A DNA stretch of 64,000 nucleotides from Vulcanimicrobiota bacterium. GTDB taxonomy: Bacteria; Vulcanimicrobiota; Vulcanimicrobiia; Vulcanimicrobiales; Vulcanimicrobiaceae. Shown one piece after another: positions 10,124 to 18,629 of the stretch. Numbering within the stretch: the first letter of the stretch is position 1; each line of letters begins with the position of its first letter. Below the pieces are notes generated by a model, which was not told where the DNA came from, ran no database searches, and was given only the letters and a program-made list of their open reading frames with translations. The translations under genes and the position numbers were made by a program. Location: contig JAFANA010000098.1 in NCBI GenBank assembly GCA_019232905.1, forward strand, positions 1-64,000, written 5' to 3'.

Positions 10124-11560
10124 ATGAGAAAGCACGTACAGGGACTCATCGCGGCAGCCGTACCACTCATTTTTCTGACCGCATGCGGTGGCGGCAACAC
10201 ACCTTCGCCGCTAGTCCCGAGTCAAACGGCGGCCAATCAAGCCTCGGATAATGGCGGAACGGTTTTGCAGCCGCAAGATCTCGGCCCCGCAAGTCTCCAC
10301 GCTGCCGGCGCGACATTCCCGGCGGAAGTCTACAACCTAGCCTCACAGCCGGCCGGTGTGGCGACCGGAGCGCAAGCATTGCCCGGAGCCGGCTCACTGT
10401 TCGCCTCGTACGGCGGAACCGGACACATTTATTACTGCCTCACGGGAAGCGGTTTCGGAAAGAAGATGTTCATCGGCGATAATATTCCCGGTGTGACCGC
10501 ACCGTGCGCAGCGCTCGGCGCCACACCGACAGGCGCAGGCGGCCGGACCGATCCTCTCGATTTCGTCGGTTCCGATCAAGCATTGAAATCGACGGAATAC
10601 GCGGACTTTAAAACAAATCGACTCGCTGCGCACGGTCAACCGTTCGAGTTTCCGTCCGTCGGCGGCCCGATCGTCTTCGGATATAAGCAGACCGATCTTC
10701 CCGGTTTGGGTGCCGCGCGTCTTCGCCTCTCGCGCTGGACCTATTGCGCAATCGCGAACGGCACGGTCAGAAACTGGGACGATGCTGCAATTACGAAAGA
10801 CAACGGCGTATCGGTGACCGGTGGAAAATCGCTCGCCATCACGTTCTTCTATCGCAGCGATAGCAGCGGCACGTCGTTCCTCTTCCAGAATCACCTCAAT
10901 TCCGTCTGCGGAAGTGCGTGGCCGGCTCCCTATAATGCCGCGCCGTATCAGAGCGCAGGACGCAACGCGCAGTGGGGACGCGGTACGAATACGACGTGGC
11001 TTGGGCCCACGACGACCGGCTTCCAAGGCGCATCCGGCAATCCGGGCGTGTTGAACGGCATTCAAAAAACGCTAGGCGCGACCGGCTATGTCGAAGGCGC
11101 GTATGCGGCTCGTTCTGCACGGCCGGTTGTAAGTCAAGCGGTGCTTCGCAATAACGCGGGAGACTTCATCGACCCGACCGTTCCAGCGGATGTCGCGGCG
11201 GCGCTCGCCAACGTTACTTCGCTCAACATCACGTTTGGCGGCGCGTCCGACGGTATTAATCTCGGGACCGTCGGCGACACCCGTACGGATTGCATCCTCT
11301 ACGTCGATCCGAGCCACTTCTCGAATCCGTCCGCGGCAACCGCATACCCGATCGTCGGCATCAGCTATCTGATGTTCAACGGTGCGCATAACACGCATCT
11401 TGCCGACGTCAAACGCCTGGTCAACTTCATCGTCTCACCAACCGGCAACTCGATCACCTCGAAGTTTGAATACTCCCCGCTTAGCTCGAGTATTCAATCG
11501 GTAACACGCGCCGCAGTGAACGGAACCGGATCCTATTCCTTCAAACCGTGCGTGCAATAA
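10124..11560 (+). CDS. PstS-like substrate-binding lipoprotein
   Basis: Lipobox FLTACGGG; LHAAGATFPAEVY, DFVGSDQAL and FYRSDSSGTSFLFQNHL are PstS-type motifs. Confidence 0.85.
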   Translation: MRKHVQGLIAAAVPLIFLTACGGGNTPSPLVPSQTAANQASDNGGTVLQPQDLGPASLHAAGATFPAEVYNLASQPAGVATGAQALPGAGSLFASYGGTGHIYYCLTGSGFGKKMFIGDNIPGVTAPCAALGATPTGAGGRTDPLDFVGSDQALKSTEYADFKTNRLAAHGQPFEFPSVGGPIVFGYKQTDLPGLGAARLRLSRWTYCAIANGTVRNWDDAAITKDNGVSVTGGKSLAITFFYRSDSSGTSFLFQNHLNSVCGSAWPAPYNAAPYQSAGRNAQWGRGTNTTWLGPTTTGFQGASGNPGVLNGIQKTLGATGYVEGAYAARSARPVVSQAVLRNNAGDFIDPTVPADVAAALANVTSLNITFGGASDGINLGTVGDTRTDCILYVDPSHFSNPSAATAYPIVGISYLMFNGAHNTHLADVKRLVNFIVSPTGNSITSKFEYSPLSSSIQSVTRAAVNGTGSYSFKPCVQ

Positions 11561-12384
11561 GCGTCGCTCTTGCGATGCTATTGACGGCCTGCGGCGGTGG
11601 TGTTTCGAGTGCACCGCCGCCGCAGGGCGCCCTTACCGCCAACGTTCGGTTCGTAAACGTTTCCCCCGATGCGGGCGTGCCCGATCCGTCGAATTCGCAA
11701 AACGAACTCATTCTTTTCTCGAGCGCCGCGGCGCAAGTCACCGTTGACAGTGCGCAAGTCGCGACGCTCGCCGGAGACAGCGGACTATCGACGACCTCGG
11801 GCGGCACGACGCCGGTCGTTCCAAGCGTCACCGCATATACGACCATTCCCGCCTCGTCGCATGCAGTTGCCTATGTCGATCCTTCCGCATATACAGCTAG
11901 CGGATTCTTACAGATTTCGACGACGCTGCAGACGATGAAAGCCGGCGGTTACTACACAATCGTGCTTGCCGGATCGTATTGTCTAGGCACGCTGCAGTTC
12001 TATCAATTCGCCGATACGCAAACGACGTCCGGGCGCGTGGTGATGTACAACGTCGCGCCTGACAATCCGGGCGCGATTCAATTCGGCACGTTCCCCACTG
12101 CGACCGGTGCACCGCTCTCTGCGCTCGGAACGGCTGCGCCTGGCGCGCGCGCGGAGGGAAGCATAAGTGCGACCGGCATCGGCGCGTACGCCGGCAGCGG
12201 CGGAACGTTCCAGCTTCTTCCGAGTGCGGTACTAAGTTTCGATACAAACAACGCCGTGCCGTATAACGCGCTCACCACGTTCGCGCTGTTTTATCGCGAC
12301 GGAATTCCCCAAAATGCGAGCAGTGTCGATTGCTCGACGAAAGCGGCGACAACGCCGTTTCTTCAAGGAGCGATGACGAATTGA
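11548..12384 (+). CDS. DUF4397-like lipoprotein
   Basis: Lipobox LLTACGGG; ANVRFVNVSPDAGVPD plus YVDPSAYT..L..T-type pattern; overlaps preceding gene. Confidence 0.7.
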   Translation: MRAISVALAMLLTACGGGVSSAPPPQGALTANVRFVNVSPDAGVPDPSNSQNELILFSSAAAQVTVDSAQVATLAGDSGLSTTSGGTTPVVPSVTAYTTIPASSHAVAYVDPSAYTASGFLQISTTLQTMKAGGYYTIVLAGSYCLGTLQFYQFADTQTTSGRVVMYNVAPDNPGAIQFGTFPTATGAPLSALGTAAPGARAEGSISATGIGAYAGSGGTFQLLPSAVLSFDTNNAVPYNALTTFALFYRDGIPQNASSVDCSTKAATTPFLQGAMTN

Positions 12385-13442
12385 AGCGATGGCTCGTCGC
12401 GCTCGCCCTTTTGGCCGCAGTAGGTTGCGGCGGCGGCAGCGGTTCCGGGCCCGCTCCCGTGCCTACGGCAACCGGTACGCCGTTCGTTCCGCAATCGCCG
12501 AATCCACCGCAGCATCTTTACGTCGGCTACGCGTCGATTCAAAGCGGCTCAGCCGACTACGCGGTCGCCGTTTACCAATTGCCGCTCACATCCGCAAGCG
12601 CGCCGGTCACAGTCTTTCCTGGAGGCAACAATCTGCAAGCGTTCGCGGTCGATGAATATCGCGGTACGATCGCGGAAGTCGTCGGATCAGGCACGTTCGG
12701 TGTCGCGACGTTGGAAATCGTTCCCTCGATCGGCTCACCGGCGGCTGTCTCGATTCCGCCCGGACCGGCAACTTTGCAGGCAGCGCTTGCGGGGGCGATG
12801 GATTTCGATCCGGGCGGAAATCTCTGGATCCCGACGACGCAAGACCTACGGGAATTTTCGCCGCCCTTTCAAACGTACAGCACGGTCGCAACCGTTATTC
12901 CAAACGGCGTTCCGTCAACATCGTACGCAAATTTTGTCGCGGGCTTTCCGCAGTTCGATCCGTCAGGAACGATGTACGTCAGCACACCGGGTGCGCTTTT
13001 TACATTCAGTCCGCCCGCGTTTTCAGCGGGACCGAAGCGCATTGCACCCGGCTTTACGTTCGGTCAATTCGCGTTCGACGGTTTGGGAAACACGATCAGC
13101 ACGTTCAGGTTTCCATCACTGCCGACGCCGGCTCCGAGCGCGACGCCGCTTCCGCAAACCGGGCTCGGTGTTTTTTCCTTACCGCTTTCCTCGCTGAGTA
13201 CGCCGCAGTTTCTCCTATCGCCGCCCGACATACCCTCAAATTTGAGCGCATTTACGAGCGATGAAATCGGGGGCATCGGGAACGTCTACATCGGCGACTC
13301 CGCTGACGGCTCGATCTTCGTCTATCCCTTGCCGCTCACGCCGTCGTCGACGCCGGCGTTACACGTACCATGTCCCGCGCAACTCGCGGCGCGCTGCACG
13401 GCTCCCACGCTTGCGTACTTAACCTTCTACGTGGGGCCTTGA
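12381..13442 (+). CDS. beta-propeller-like lipoprotein
   Basis: TTG start overlapping upstream TGA gives LKRWLVALALLAAVGCGGG lipobox; FDPGGNLWIPTT and FDPSGTMYVSTPG repeats. Confidence 0.7.
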   Translation: MKRWLVALALLAAVGCGGGSGSGPAPVPTATGTPFVPQSPNPPQHLYVGYASIQSGSADYAVAVYQLPLTSASAPVTVFPGGNNLQAFAVDEYRGTIAEVVGSGTFGVATLEIVPSIGSPAAVSIPPGPATLQAALAGAMDFDPGGNLWIPTTQDLREFSPPFQTYSTVATVIPNGVPSTSYANFVAGFPQFDPSGTMYVSTPGALFTFSPPAFSAGPKRIAPGFTFGQFAFDGLGNTISTFRFPSLPTPAPSATPLPQTGLGVFSLPLSSLSTPQFLLSPPDIPSNLSAFTSDEIGGIGNVYIGDSADGSIFVYPLPLTPSSTPALHVPCPAQLAARCTAPTLAYLTFYVGP

Positions 13443-13445
13443 GGA

Positions 13446-14240
13446 CTACGGATCGTACCCTAGTGAACCGTCGAACGCGGTTCCAAGCGGCGATTTCGTA
13501 TCGAAATGGAATGCATCGAAGACATATTCCGCGCTAATCGTCGAGAATTGACTGAAGACGCGATAGGTATACTCCCAATTCACTTGACGAATCACGTTAT
13601 AGCCGTTGATATTCTGAACGGCGATCGTGTAGTCGATCAACTTTTGTCCGCGTTTTCCGGAATAATCGTAGAGGAACGTTATCCACTGGCTCACGATCGC
13701 ACGGCGCACTTCGAAATTTTTGCGGTCGATCCAAATCGCTTTGAGCGCGGCGCGATCCTCCGGCGCGTCCGGAATCACGAGATGCGCCGCCGGCCTTCCA
13801 TCGATGGTCTCATCGCCCTGGTCGATACACACATGGCGATAATTCCGCGTGTCCGCGATCACCGGGAGCGTCTCATCAGTCACCGTATCGTCGAACGAAA
13901 GCCAGGACGCGCGGTGCGCACCGTACGGACCGAGTACCGGCGGTCCCGGCTCCAGCACGCGGGTGAAAAACGGGTGTACCCACCGGTCGTCATCGATGTA
14001 CGCGAGACCGTCGTCGCGATACGTGACATTCGCATTTGCGAATTCGTACCGGTGACCGTCTTGCGTGATATGAATCAGTTCCGAATACGTGATGAACGGT
14101 GAATGCGGAGCAGCGGCGCTGTGCTCCATGGCTTGATAGAGGAGTTCCCAACACGGGTCGACGTTTGCTGCACGCGCAAAAGCCGTGCAGCCGAGAAAGA
14201 GAACCGCGGCGGCGAGGCCGCCGATAGACCGGATCGTCAT
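13446..14240 (-). CDS. secreted hypothetical protein, possibly LolA-like fold
   Basis: Signal peptide GGLAAAVLFLGCTAFARA; 264 aa ORF; resembles the 37554-38306 product. Confidence 0.65.
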   Translation of the reverse strand: MTIRSIGGLAAAVLFLGCTAFARAANVDPCWELLYQAMEHSAAAPHSPFITYSELIHITQDGHRYEFANANVTYRDDGLAYIDDDRWVHPFFTRVLEPGPPVLGPYGAHRASWLSFDDTVTDETLPVIADTRNYRHVCIDQGDETIDGRPAAHLVIPDAPEDRAALKAIWIDRKNFEVRRAIVSQWITFLYDYSGKRGQKLIDYTIAVQNINGYNVIRQVNWEYTYRVFSQFSTISAEYVFDAFHFDTKSPLGTAFDGSLGYDP

Positions 14241-14356
14241 CGGAAGTACCTCTGGGGCTTCCTATCGTCTCGCAACGGAGAGCGTGTGACAATAGTCTGA
14301 GCCAGAAGTGAAAAGGGTCCATTCGGCCCGCCACGAATTCGGGGTGGCTCTTTCTT

Positions 14357-14429
14357 GGGGACGTAGCTCAGCTGGTAGAGCGCCTGCTTTGCAAGCAGGA
14401 TGTCAGGGGTTCGAGTCCCCTCGTCTCCA
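14357..14429 (+). tRNA. tRNA-Ala(TGC)
   Basis: Cloverleaf GGGGACG...CGTCTCCA, anticodon loop TTTGCAA, T-arm GGGGTTCGAGTCCCC. Confidence 0.97.
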
Positions 14430-14436
14430 GAATTCC

Positions 14437-14473
14437 GAAAAGCTTTGCAATTGCAGAGCTTTTCTTTATTTTA
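14437..14473 (+). terminator. Rho-independent terminator after tRNA-Ala
   Basis: 12-bp stem gaaaagctttgc/gcagagcttttc with aatt loop, then tttatttt. Confidence 0.85.
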
Positions 14474-14566
14474 ATGAATTTTGATAGTGTAGAACTTAAA
14501 GGAAACGAATCGCGCTCCGCAAATAAGGGCGGGTCGCTCCGTCGTTAGTCGCGGTTGGGAAATTTT

Positions 14567-14642
14567 GGGGGCATAGCTCAGCTGGTAGAGCATCACGCTG
14601 GCAGCGTGAGGGTCAGGAGTTCGAGTCTCCTTGCCTCCACCA
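14567..14642 (+). tRNA. tRNA-Ala(GGC), CCA encoded
   Basis: Acceptor GGGGGCA/TGCCTCC, anticodon loop CTGGCAG, encoded CCA. Confidence 0.96.
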
Positions 14643-14655
14643 TTCGTTTCTTAAC

Positions 14656-14684
14656 AAGCCCGAAAGCAATCGGGCTTTTTGTTT
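14656..14684 (+). terminator. Rho-independent terminator after tRNA-Ala
   Basis: aagcccg/cgggctt stem followed by T-rich tract. Confidence 0.8.
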
Positions 14685-14723
14685 TCCCGCCCGGCAGGCA
14701 AACGCACGTGCTATACTTCGTGA

Positions 14724-15100
14724 GCGAAGTACGCCGGGTGACCGCGCTCGTTCCGCATCAGCGGGATGGTGAGGAAAGTCCGGGCTTCACAGGGCAAGGT
14801 GCAGGATAACGTCCTGTCGGCGCAAGTCGAAGGAAAGTGCCACAGAAACATACCGCCCGCCGCGCTCGTCGCGGCGAGCAAGGGTGAAATCGTGAGGTAA
14901 GAGCTCACGGAGTTCCACGGTGACGTGGACTCGGGTAAACCCCACCTGAAGCAAGATCGCTCGATACGCACCGTAAGGTGCCGGATTGCCCGTCCGTGCG
15001 AGCCACATCGCATTGAGGTGCGCGGTGACGCGCACCCCAGAGGGATGGTCGCCGCCGGTGGAAACACCGGTACAGAATCCGGCTTATAGGCGTGCTTCGC
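14724..15100 (+). ncRNA. rnpB: RNase P RNA, bacterial
   Basis: Conserved GAGGAAAGTCCGGGCT, CAGGGCAAGGTGCAGGATAACGTCCTG, GAAAGTGCCACAGAAACATACCGCC and ACAGAATCCGGCTTATAGGC; P1 helix gcgaagtacgcc/ggcgtgcttcgc closes the molecule. Confidence 0.96.
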
Positions 15101-15121
15101 GTGTATCGCCAATCACCGCTC

Positions 15122-16891
15122 ATGCGCCCGCTCTGGCAGGCATTTATCGTGCTGCTCGCGCTGATCGGCCTCACGAACATGGTCGGCGGGCTGTTCAATA
15201 TTCATGACGCCGGGACGTTCGGATTCGACCAGCCGGCATCGCTTCACGGGACCAGTTTTATCGTGCGCGCCGTCGCACCGCGTTCACCGGCGGCGGCGGC
15301 GAACGTGCGCGCCGGCGACACGCTCAGCTATCGCCCGAATCTCGCAAATCGCATCATCGCATTCGCGACCGTACCCGGAGACACGATGGCGCTCAACGAC
15401 GGCATGCGTACCGTGACCCTAACCGCCGTCCGCGACGAAAGCCCCGTTCCGTGGGCATTGATTGCGCTCATCGACATCGCGAAGCTCGCCTTTATTTCGA
15501 TCGCACTCGTCATCGTGTGGCGACGTCCCGATGATTCCGCTGCGCGTGCACTTGCGCTGTTCCTCGTCTGTTTCGGTGCCGCAATCAACTTTGATTACGT
15601 GCTTCTTCCGAGCATTGCGGCGCGCTTCTTGGCGTTATCGTTCGAACAACTGACATTTTTGGCCGGTGCACTAGGTGCGCTCGCGTTCGCTTGCCGCTTT
15701 CCCACGGCACCTTCCGGCGGACTGCGACTCGCGATATCGCGCACGATCCTCCCGTTCGCGATCGTTGGGTACCTCGTTACTGCGCTCTCATATCTCCTAA
15801 CGTTTGGCGGAGCAAATTCACTGATAGCGCGGGCAAGTGGGTTTCTCTACGTAGCGCTTTATGCTGCGATCATCTTCGCAACGCTCGCTGCGCTGACTGA
15901 TTCCTACCGCCAAGCAGAACGCGAGCAACGTGCGCGAATGCGCTGGGTGATTGGTACGCTGGCGCTTGGATTCTCGGGATTGATTCTGCTCTTCATCGGG
16001 CTGCTGCTCACGCCCCAAACGCGGTGGATCCAGTACCTCGGACTCACGATACTCGCCATCCCATTCGGTCTCGGTTACGTGATCTTACGCCATCGCGTCA
16101 TCGATATCGGATTCGTCATCAACCGCGCCGTCGTGTATACGGCTGTTTCAGTCGTCGTCGTCGGCGCGTTCATCGTATTCGAGTGGCTACTCGGACACAT
16201 CGTCGAAGCGAATAGCCGAGCTTCCGCGATAATCGAACTCTGCGCCGCGCTCGTGCTCGGCTTATCGGTGCGACTCATTCACACGCGCGTCGATCGGTAC
16301 GTCGACGATCTCTTCTTCCGCGAACGTCATATCGCCGAAGCGGCGATCCGGCGATTCGCCCACGAAACGGGTCTGATCACCGACCCCGATATCTTGATTC
16401 GGCGCACGGTCGAGGTCGCGGAACGCAATGCGCGTTTACTCGGCGCGGCGTTTTTTGCGCGTTCCGGTCCGCGCTACATTGCGCTGCATTCGACATTCCC
16501 GCGGACTGCGCCCGACCTGGATGAGAACGATCCCGCCGTTCTCGACATGCGTGCCTGGCACGATCCGGTCGATCTCCAGGGCGAAAGCGCAGTGCCGGGC
16601 ATTGCGGCATTTCCGATGATGGTGCGAGGGCAGCTCGCCGGCTTTTTGGCATGCGGCGAAAAGACGACCCATGAGGCGCTGGCGCCGGACGAGCACGATG
16701 CGCTCCGCGTGCTTGCGCGCGACGCCGGGATCGCTCTTGACTCCCTGCGTATCGCCCGAATCAAGCAAGAGCTCGCATACCTGACCGACGATGGGGCGCT
16801 GCCGCCGGACGTCCGCTTGCGGCTCTCTGCCCTGCTCGACGGTGACACGGCGCCGCAACCTGCGGGGGCGAGCCTGCGTTCTATCCAATGA
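15122..16891 (+). CDS. membrane sensor-like protein: PDZ-like, multi-TM, GAF-like C-terminus
   Basis: FIVRAVAPRSPAAAANVRAGDTL is PDZ-like; about 8 TM; YVILRHRVIDIGFVINRAVVYT motif; GAF-like C-terminus. First ORF codon (15092) lies inside rnpB, so ATG 15122 is preferred. Confidence 0.8.
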   Translation: MRPLWQAFIVLLALIGLTNMVGGLFNIHDAGTFGFDQPASLHGTSFIVRAVAPRSPAAAANVRAGDTLSYRPNLANRIIAFATVPGDTMALNDGMRTVTLTAVRDESPVPWALIALIDIAKLAFISIALVIVWRRPDDSAARALALFLVCFGAAINFDYVLLPSIAARFLALSFEQLTFLAGALGALAFACRFPTAPSGGLRLAISRTILPFAIVGYLVTALSYLLTFGGANSLIARASGFLYVALYAAIIFATLAALTDSYRQAEREQRARMRWVIGTLALGFSGLILLFIGLLLTPQTRWIQYLGLTILAIPFGLGYVILRHRVIDIGFVINRAVVYTAVSVVVVGAFIVFEWLLGHIVEANSRASAIIELCAALVLGLSVRLIHTRVDRYVDDLFFRERHIAEAAIRRFAHETGLITDPDILIRRTVEVAERNARLLGAAFFARSGPRYIALHSTFPRTAPDLDENDPAVLDMRAWHDPVDLQGESAVPGIAAFPMMVRGQLAGFLACGEKTTHEALAPDEHDALRVLARDAGIALDSLRIARIKQELAYLTDDGALPPDVRLRLSALLDGDTAPQPAGASLRSIQ

Positions 16892-16943
16892 TAAGGACCT
16901 GGGCCCTACGCGCAGGCCCCGAATTTCAATCCCAGGAGTTACT

Positions 16944-17351
16944 GTGAGCGACCAACGTTTTACCCAGGACATGACCGTAGACCAGGCCTTCGCGCTGCAC
17001 GCCGGTGCGCGCCGCGTGTTCGCGCGCTTCCATCTCGGCGGCTGCTCGAACTGCGCGATTAGCGAAACCCACACGATCGCCGGCATCAGCGAGGACTACG
17101 GCATCCCGCTTCCGATGTTGCTCGACAGTTTGAATGCGCTTTTCGACGGCGGTACCCTTAGCGTCGGTGACAAGGTCCGCATCCCGGATGAGATCCGCTC
17201 GAAGATTCCGCAGCTCGCGAACGTGCCGGAAATCGGCGAAATCACGAGCGTCGAGCACGGCGCTTACATGGCCGAGTTCGGTGAAGTGCGGCTGCAAGGC
17301 TTGGCCGAGGATTTCGTTCCGGTCGAAGCCACCGCGACGAAAGCTTCTTAA
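16944..17351 (+). CDS. DUF1858-domain protein
   Basis: FTQDMTVDQAFALHAGARRVFARFHLGGCSNCAISETHTIAG is a DUF1858 motif with CxxC; GTG start with SD aggag. Confidence 0.8.
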   Translation: MSDQRFTQDMTVDQAFALHAGARRVFARFHLGGCSNCAISETHTIAGISEDYGIPLPMLLDSLNALFDGGTLSVGDKVRIPDEIRSKIPQLANVPEIGEITSVEHGAYMAEFGEVRLQGLAEDFVPVEATATKAS

Positions 17352-17354
17352 GCG

Positions 17355-17753
17355 TTAATCGAGGAGCTTGCGGTTCGAAAAGTTCTCCTCGATCCCGTGC
17401 CAATGCGTAATGGACGGCTCGCCTGCTTTCCAGCACAAGTAGATGGGCTGGCCTTCGCGCGTCGACGGGAAATCGATCGTTCCTAAGTCGATATCTTTAA
17501 CGATGCATCCAAACGACTCGATCCGGTGGATCAGCCGCACGATTTCGCTTTTGAGTTCGCCGAAGCGCGGCGGCGGAAATGGAGAGCGCAGGCCCGCAAG
17601 ACGCGAAACGCGCGGCGGTGTGTTGCTACGCAGCGCAGGATCGTTTTCCAGGAGCTTGATCGCGAGATCGCGGCGTTTTTCCAACAGCTCATCGACGAGC
17701 GGTGCAACCTTAGGAATGAGGGCGTTGGCCCGCTCAGGCGAAAAGAACTTCAT
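17355..17753 (-). CDS. DUF2203-family protein
   Basis: MKFFSPERANALIPKVAPLVDEL... IDFPSTREGQPIYLCWKAGEPSITHWHGIEENFSNRKLL is characteristic. Confidence 0.88.
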   Translation of the reverse strand: MKFFSPERANALIPKVAPLVDELLEKRRDLAIKLLENDPALRSNTPPRVSRLAGLRSPFPPPRFGELKSEIVRLIHRIESFGCIVKDIDLGTIDFPSTREGQPIYLCWKAGEPSITHWHGIEENFSNRKLLD

Positions 17754-17777
17754 GCTCCAACGCTCCCTCTGCCAACC

Positions 17778-18629
17778 GTGACGGCGGCACGCATCATCTT
17801 CGTTGCCGGACTCTCCGGTGCCGGTAAAAGCCAGGCGATGAAGACGTTTGAGGACTTGGGCTTTTACTGTGTAGAACACCTTCCTCCGGCGGCACTGGAT
17901 CAAACATTGAACGTGCTTGATGCGGCGCGCGTTTCGGATGTTGCGGTCACGTTGGACGCGCACGGCGACGTCATGCTCGGCGACGCGATTGCGGCGATCG
18001 AACGAGCGCGCGCGCAGCGCGACGTTTCGCTCGTCTACATGGAAGCGCGTAACGACGCGCTCGTACGCCGCTTCAGCGAAACGCGTCGCCGGCACCCCTT
18101 CGCCGAACGCGGCTCGCTGCGTGAAGCGATTGCCGCGGAACGTGAAGCCTTGCTTCCTTTGCGGGAGCGAGCGACGATGACCATCGATACGACCGCGCTC
18201 ACGCACGGCGACCTCAAAGAACGCCTCGCAGCCACCTTTGCTCCCGAGCAACGCGCGCAGTTGACGGTGACGCTCGTTCCGTTTGGCTTCAAATACGGAC
18301 TTCCGCTCGATTTGGACTTACTCTTCGACGTGCGATTTTTACGAAACCCGAATTATGACGACACCCTGCGCCCGCTGACCGGGGAAGACCCCGCCGTGGC
18401 AGCATTTATCGAAGCCGACGCAGCATGCAAGCCGTTCGTGGCGAAACTGATCGACGTCATGGATTTCCTGTTGCCGCGCTATATCGCGGAGGGTAAGGCG
18501 CAGTTAACGGTCGGCATCGGTTGCACCGGCGGCCGCCACCGCTCGGTCTACATTGCACGCTGCTTGTACGATCATTTGGCTGCCAATGACCGTCTCGCAC
18601 TGGCGGTCGACCCGCGGGATATCCGTTGA
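17778..18629 (+). CDS. rapZ: RNase adapter RapZ / YvcJ NTPase
   Basis: IFVAGLSGAGKSQAMKTFEDLGFYCVEHLP (Walker A) and VGIGCTGGRHRSVYIA C-terminus. Confidence 0.95.
   Translation: MTAARIIFVAGLSGAGKSQAMKTFEDLGFYCVEHLPPAALDQTLNVLDAARVSDVAVTLDAHGDVMLGDAIAAIERARAQRDVSLVYMEARNDALVRRFSETRRRHPFAERGSLREAIAAEREALLPLRERATMTIDTTALTHGDLKERLAATFAPEQRAQLTVTLVPFGFKYGLPLDLDLLFDVRFLRNPNYDDTLRPLTGEDPAVAAFIEADAACKPFVAKLIDVMDFLLPRYIAEGKAQLTVGIGCTGGRHRSVYIARCLYDHLAANDRLALAVDPRDIR

Noticed and set aside
14711-15207. Several ORFs (14711-15112 -, 14787-15035 -, 14905-15198 -, 14986-15207 +)
   Set aside because: They lie over the RNase P RNA, whose conserved motifs explain the sequence.
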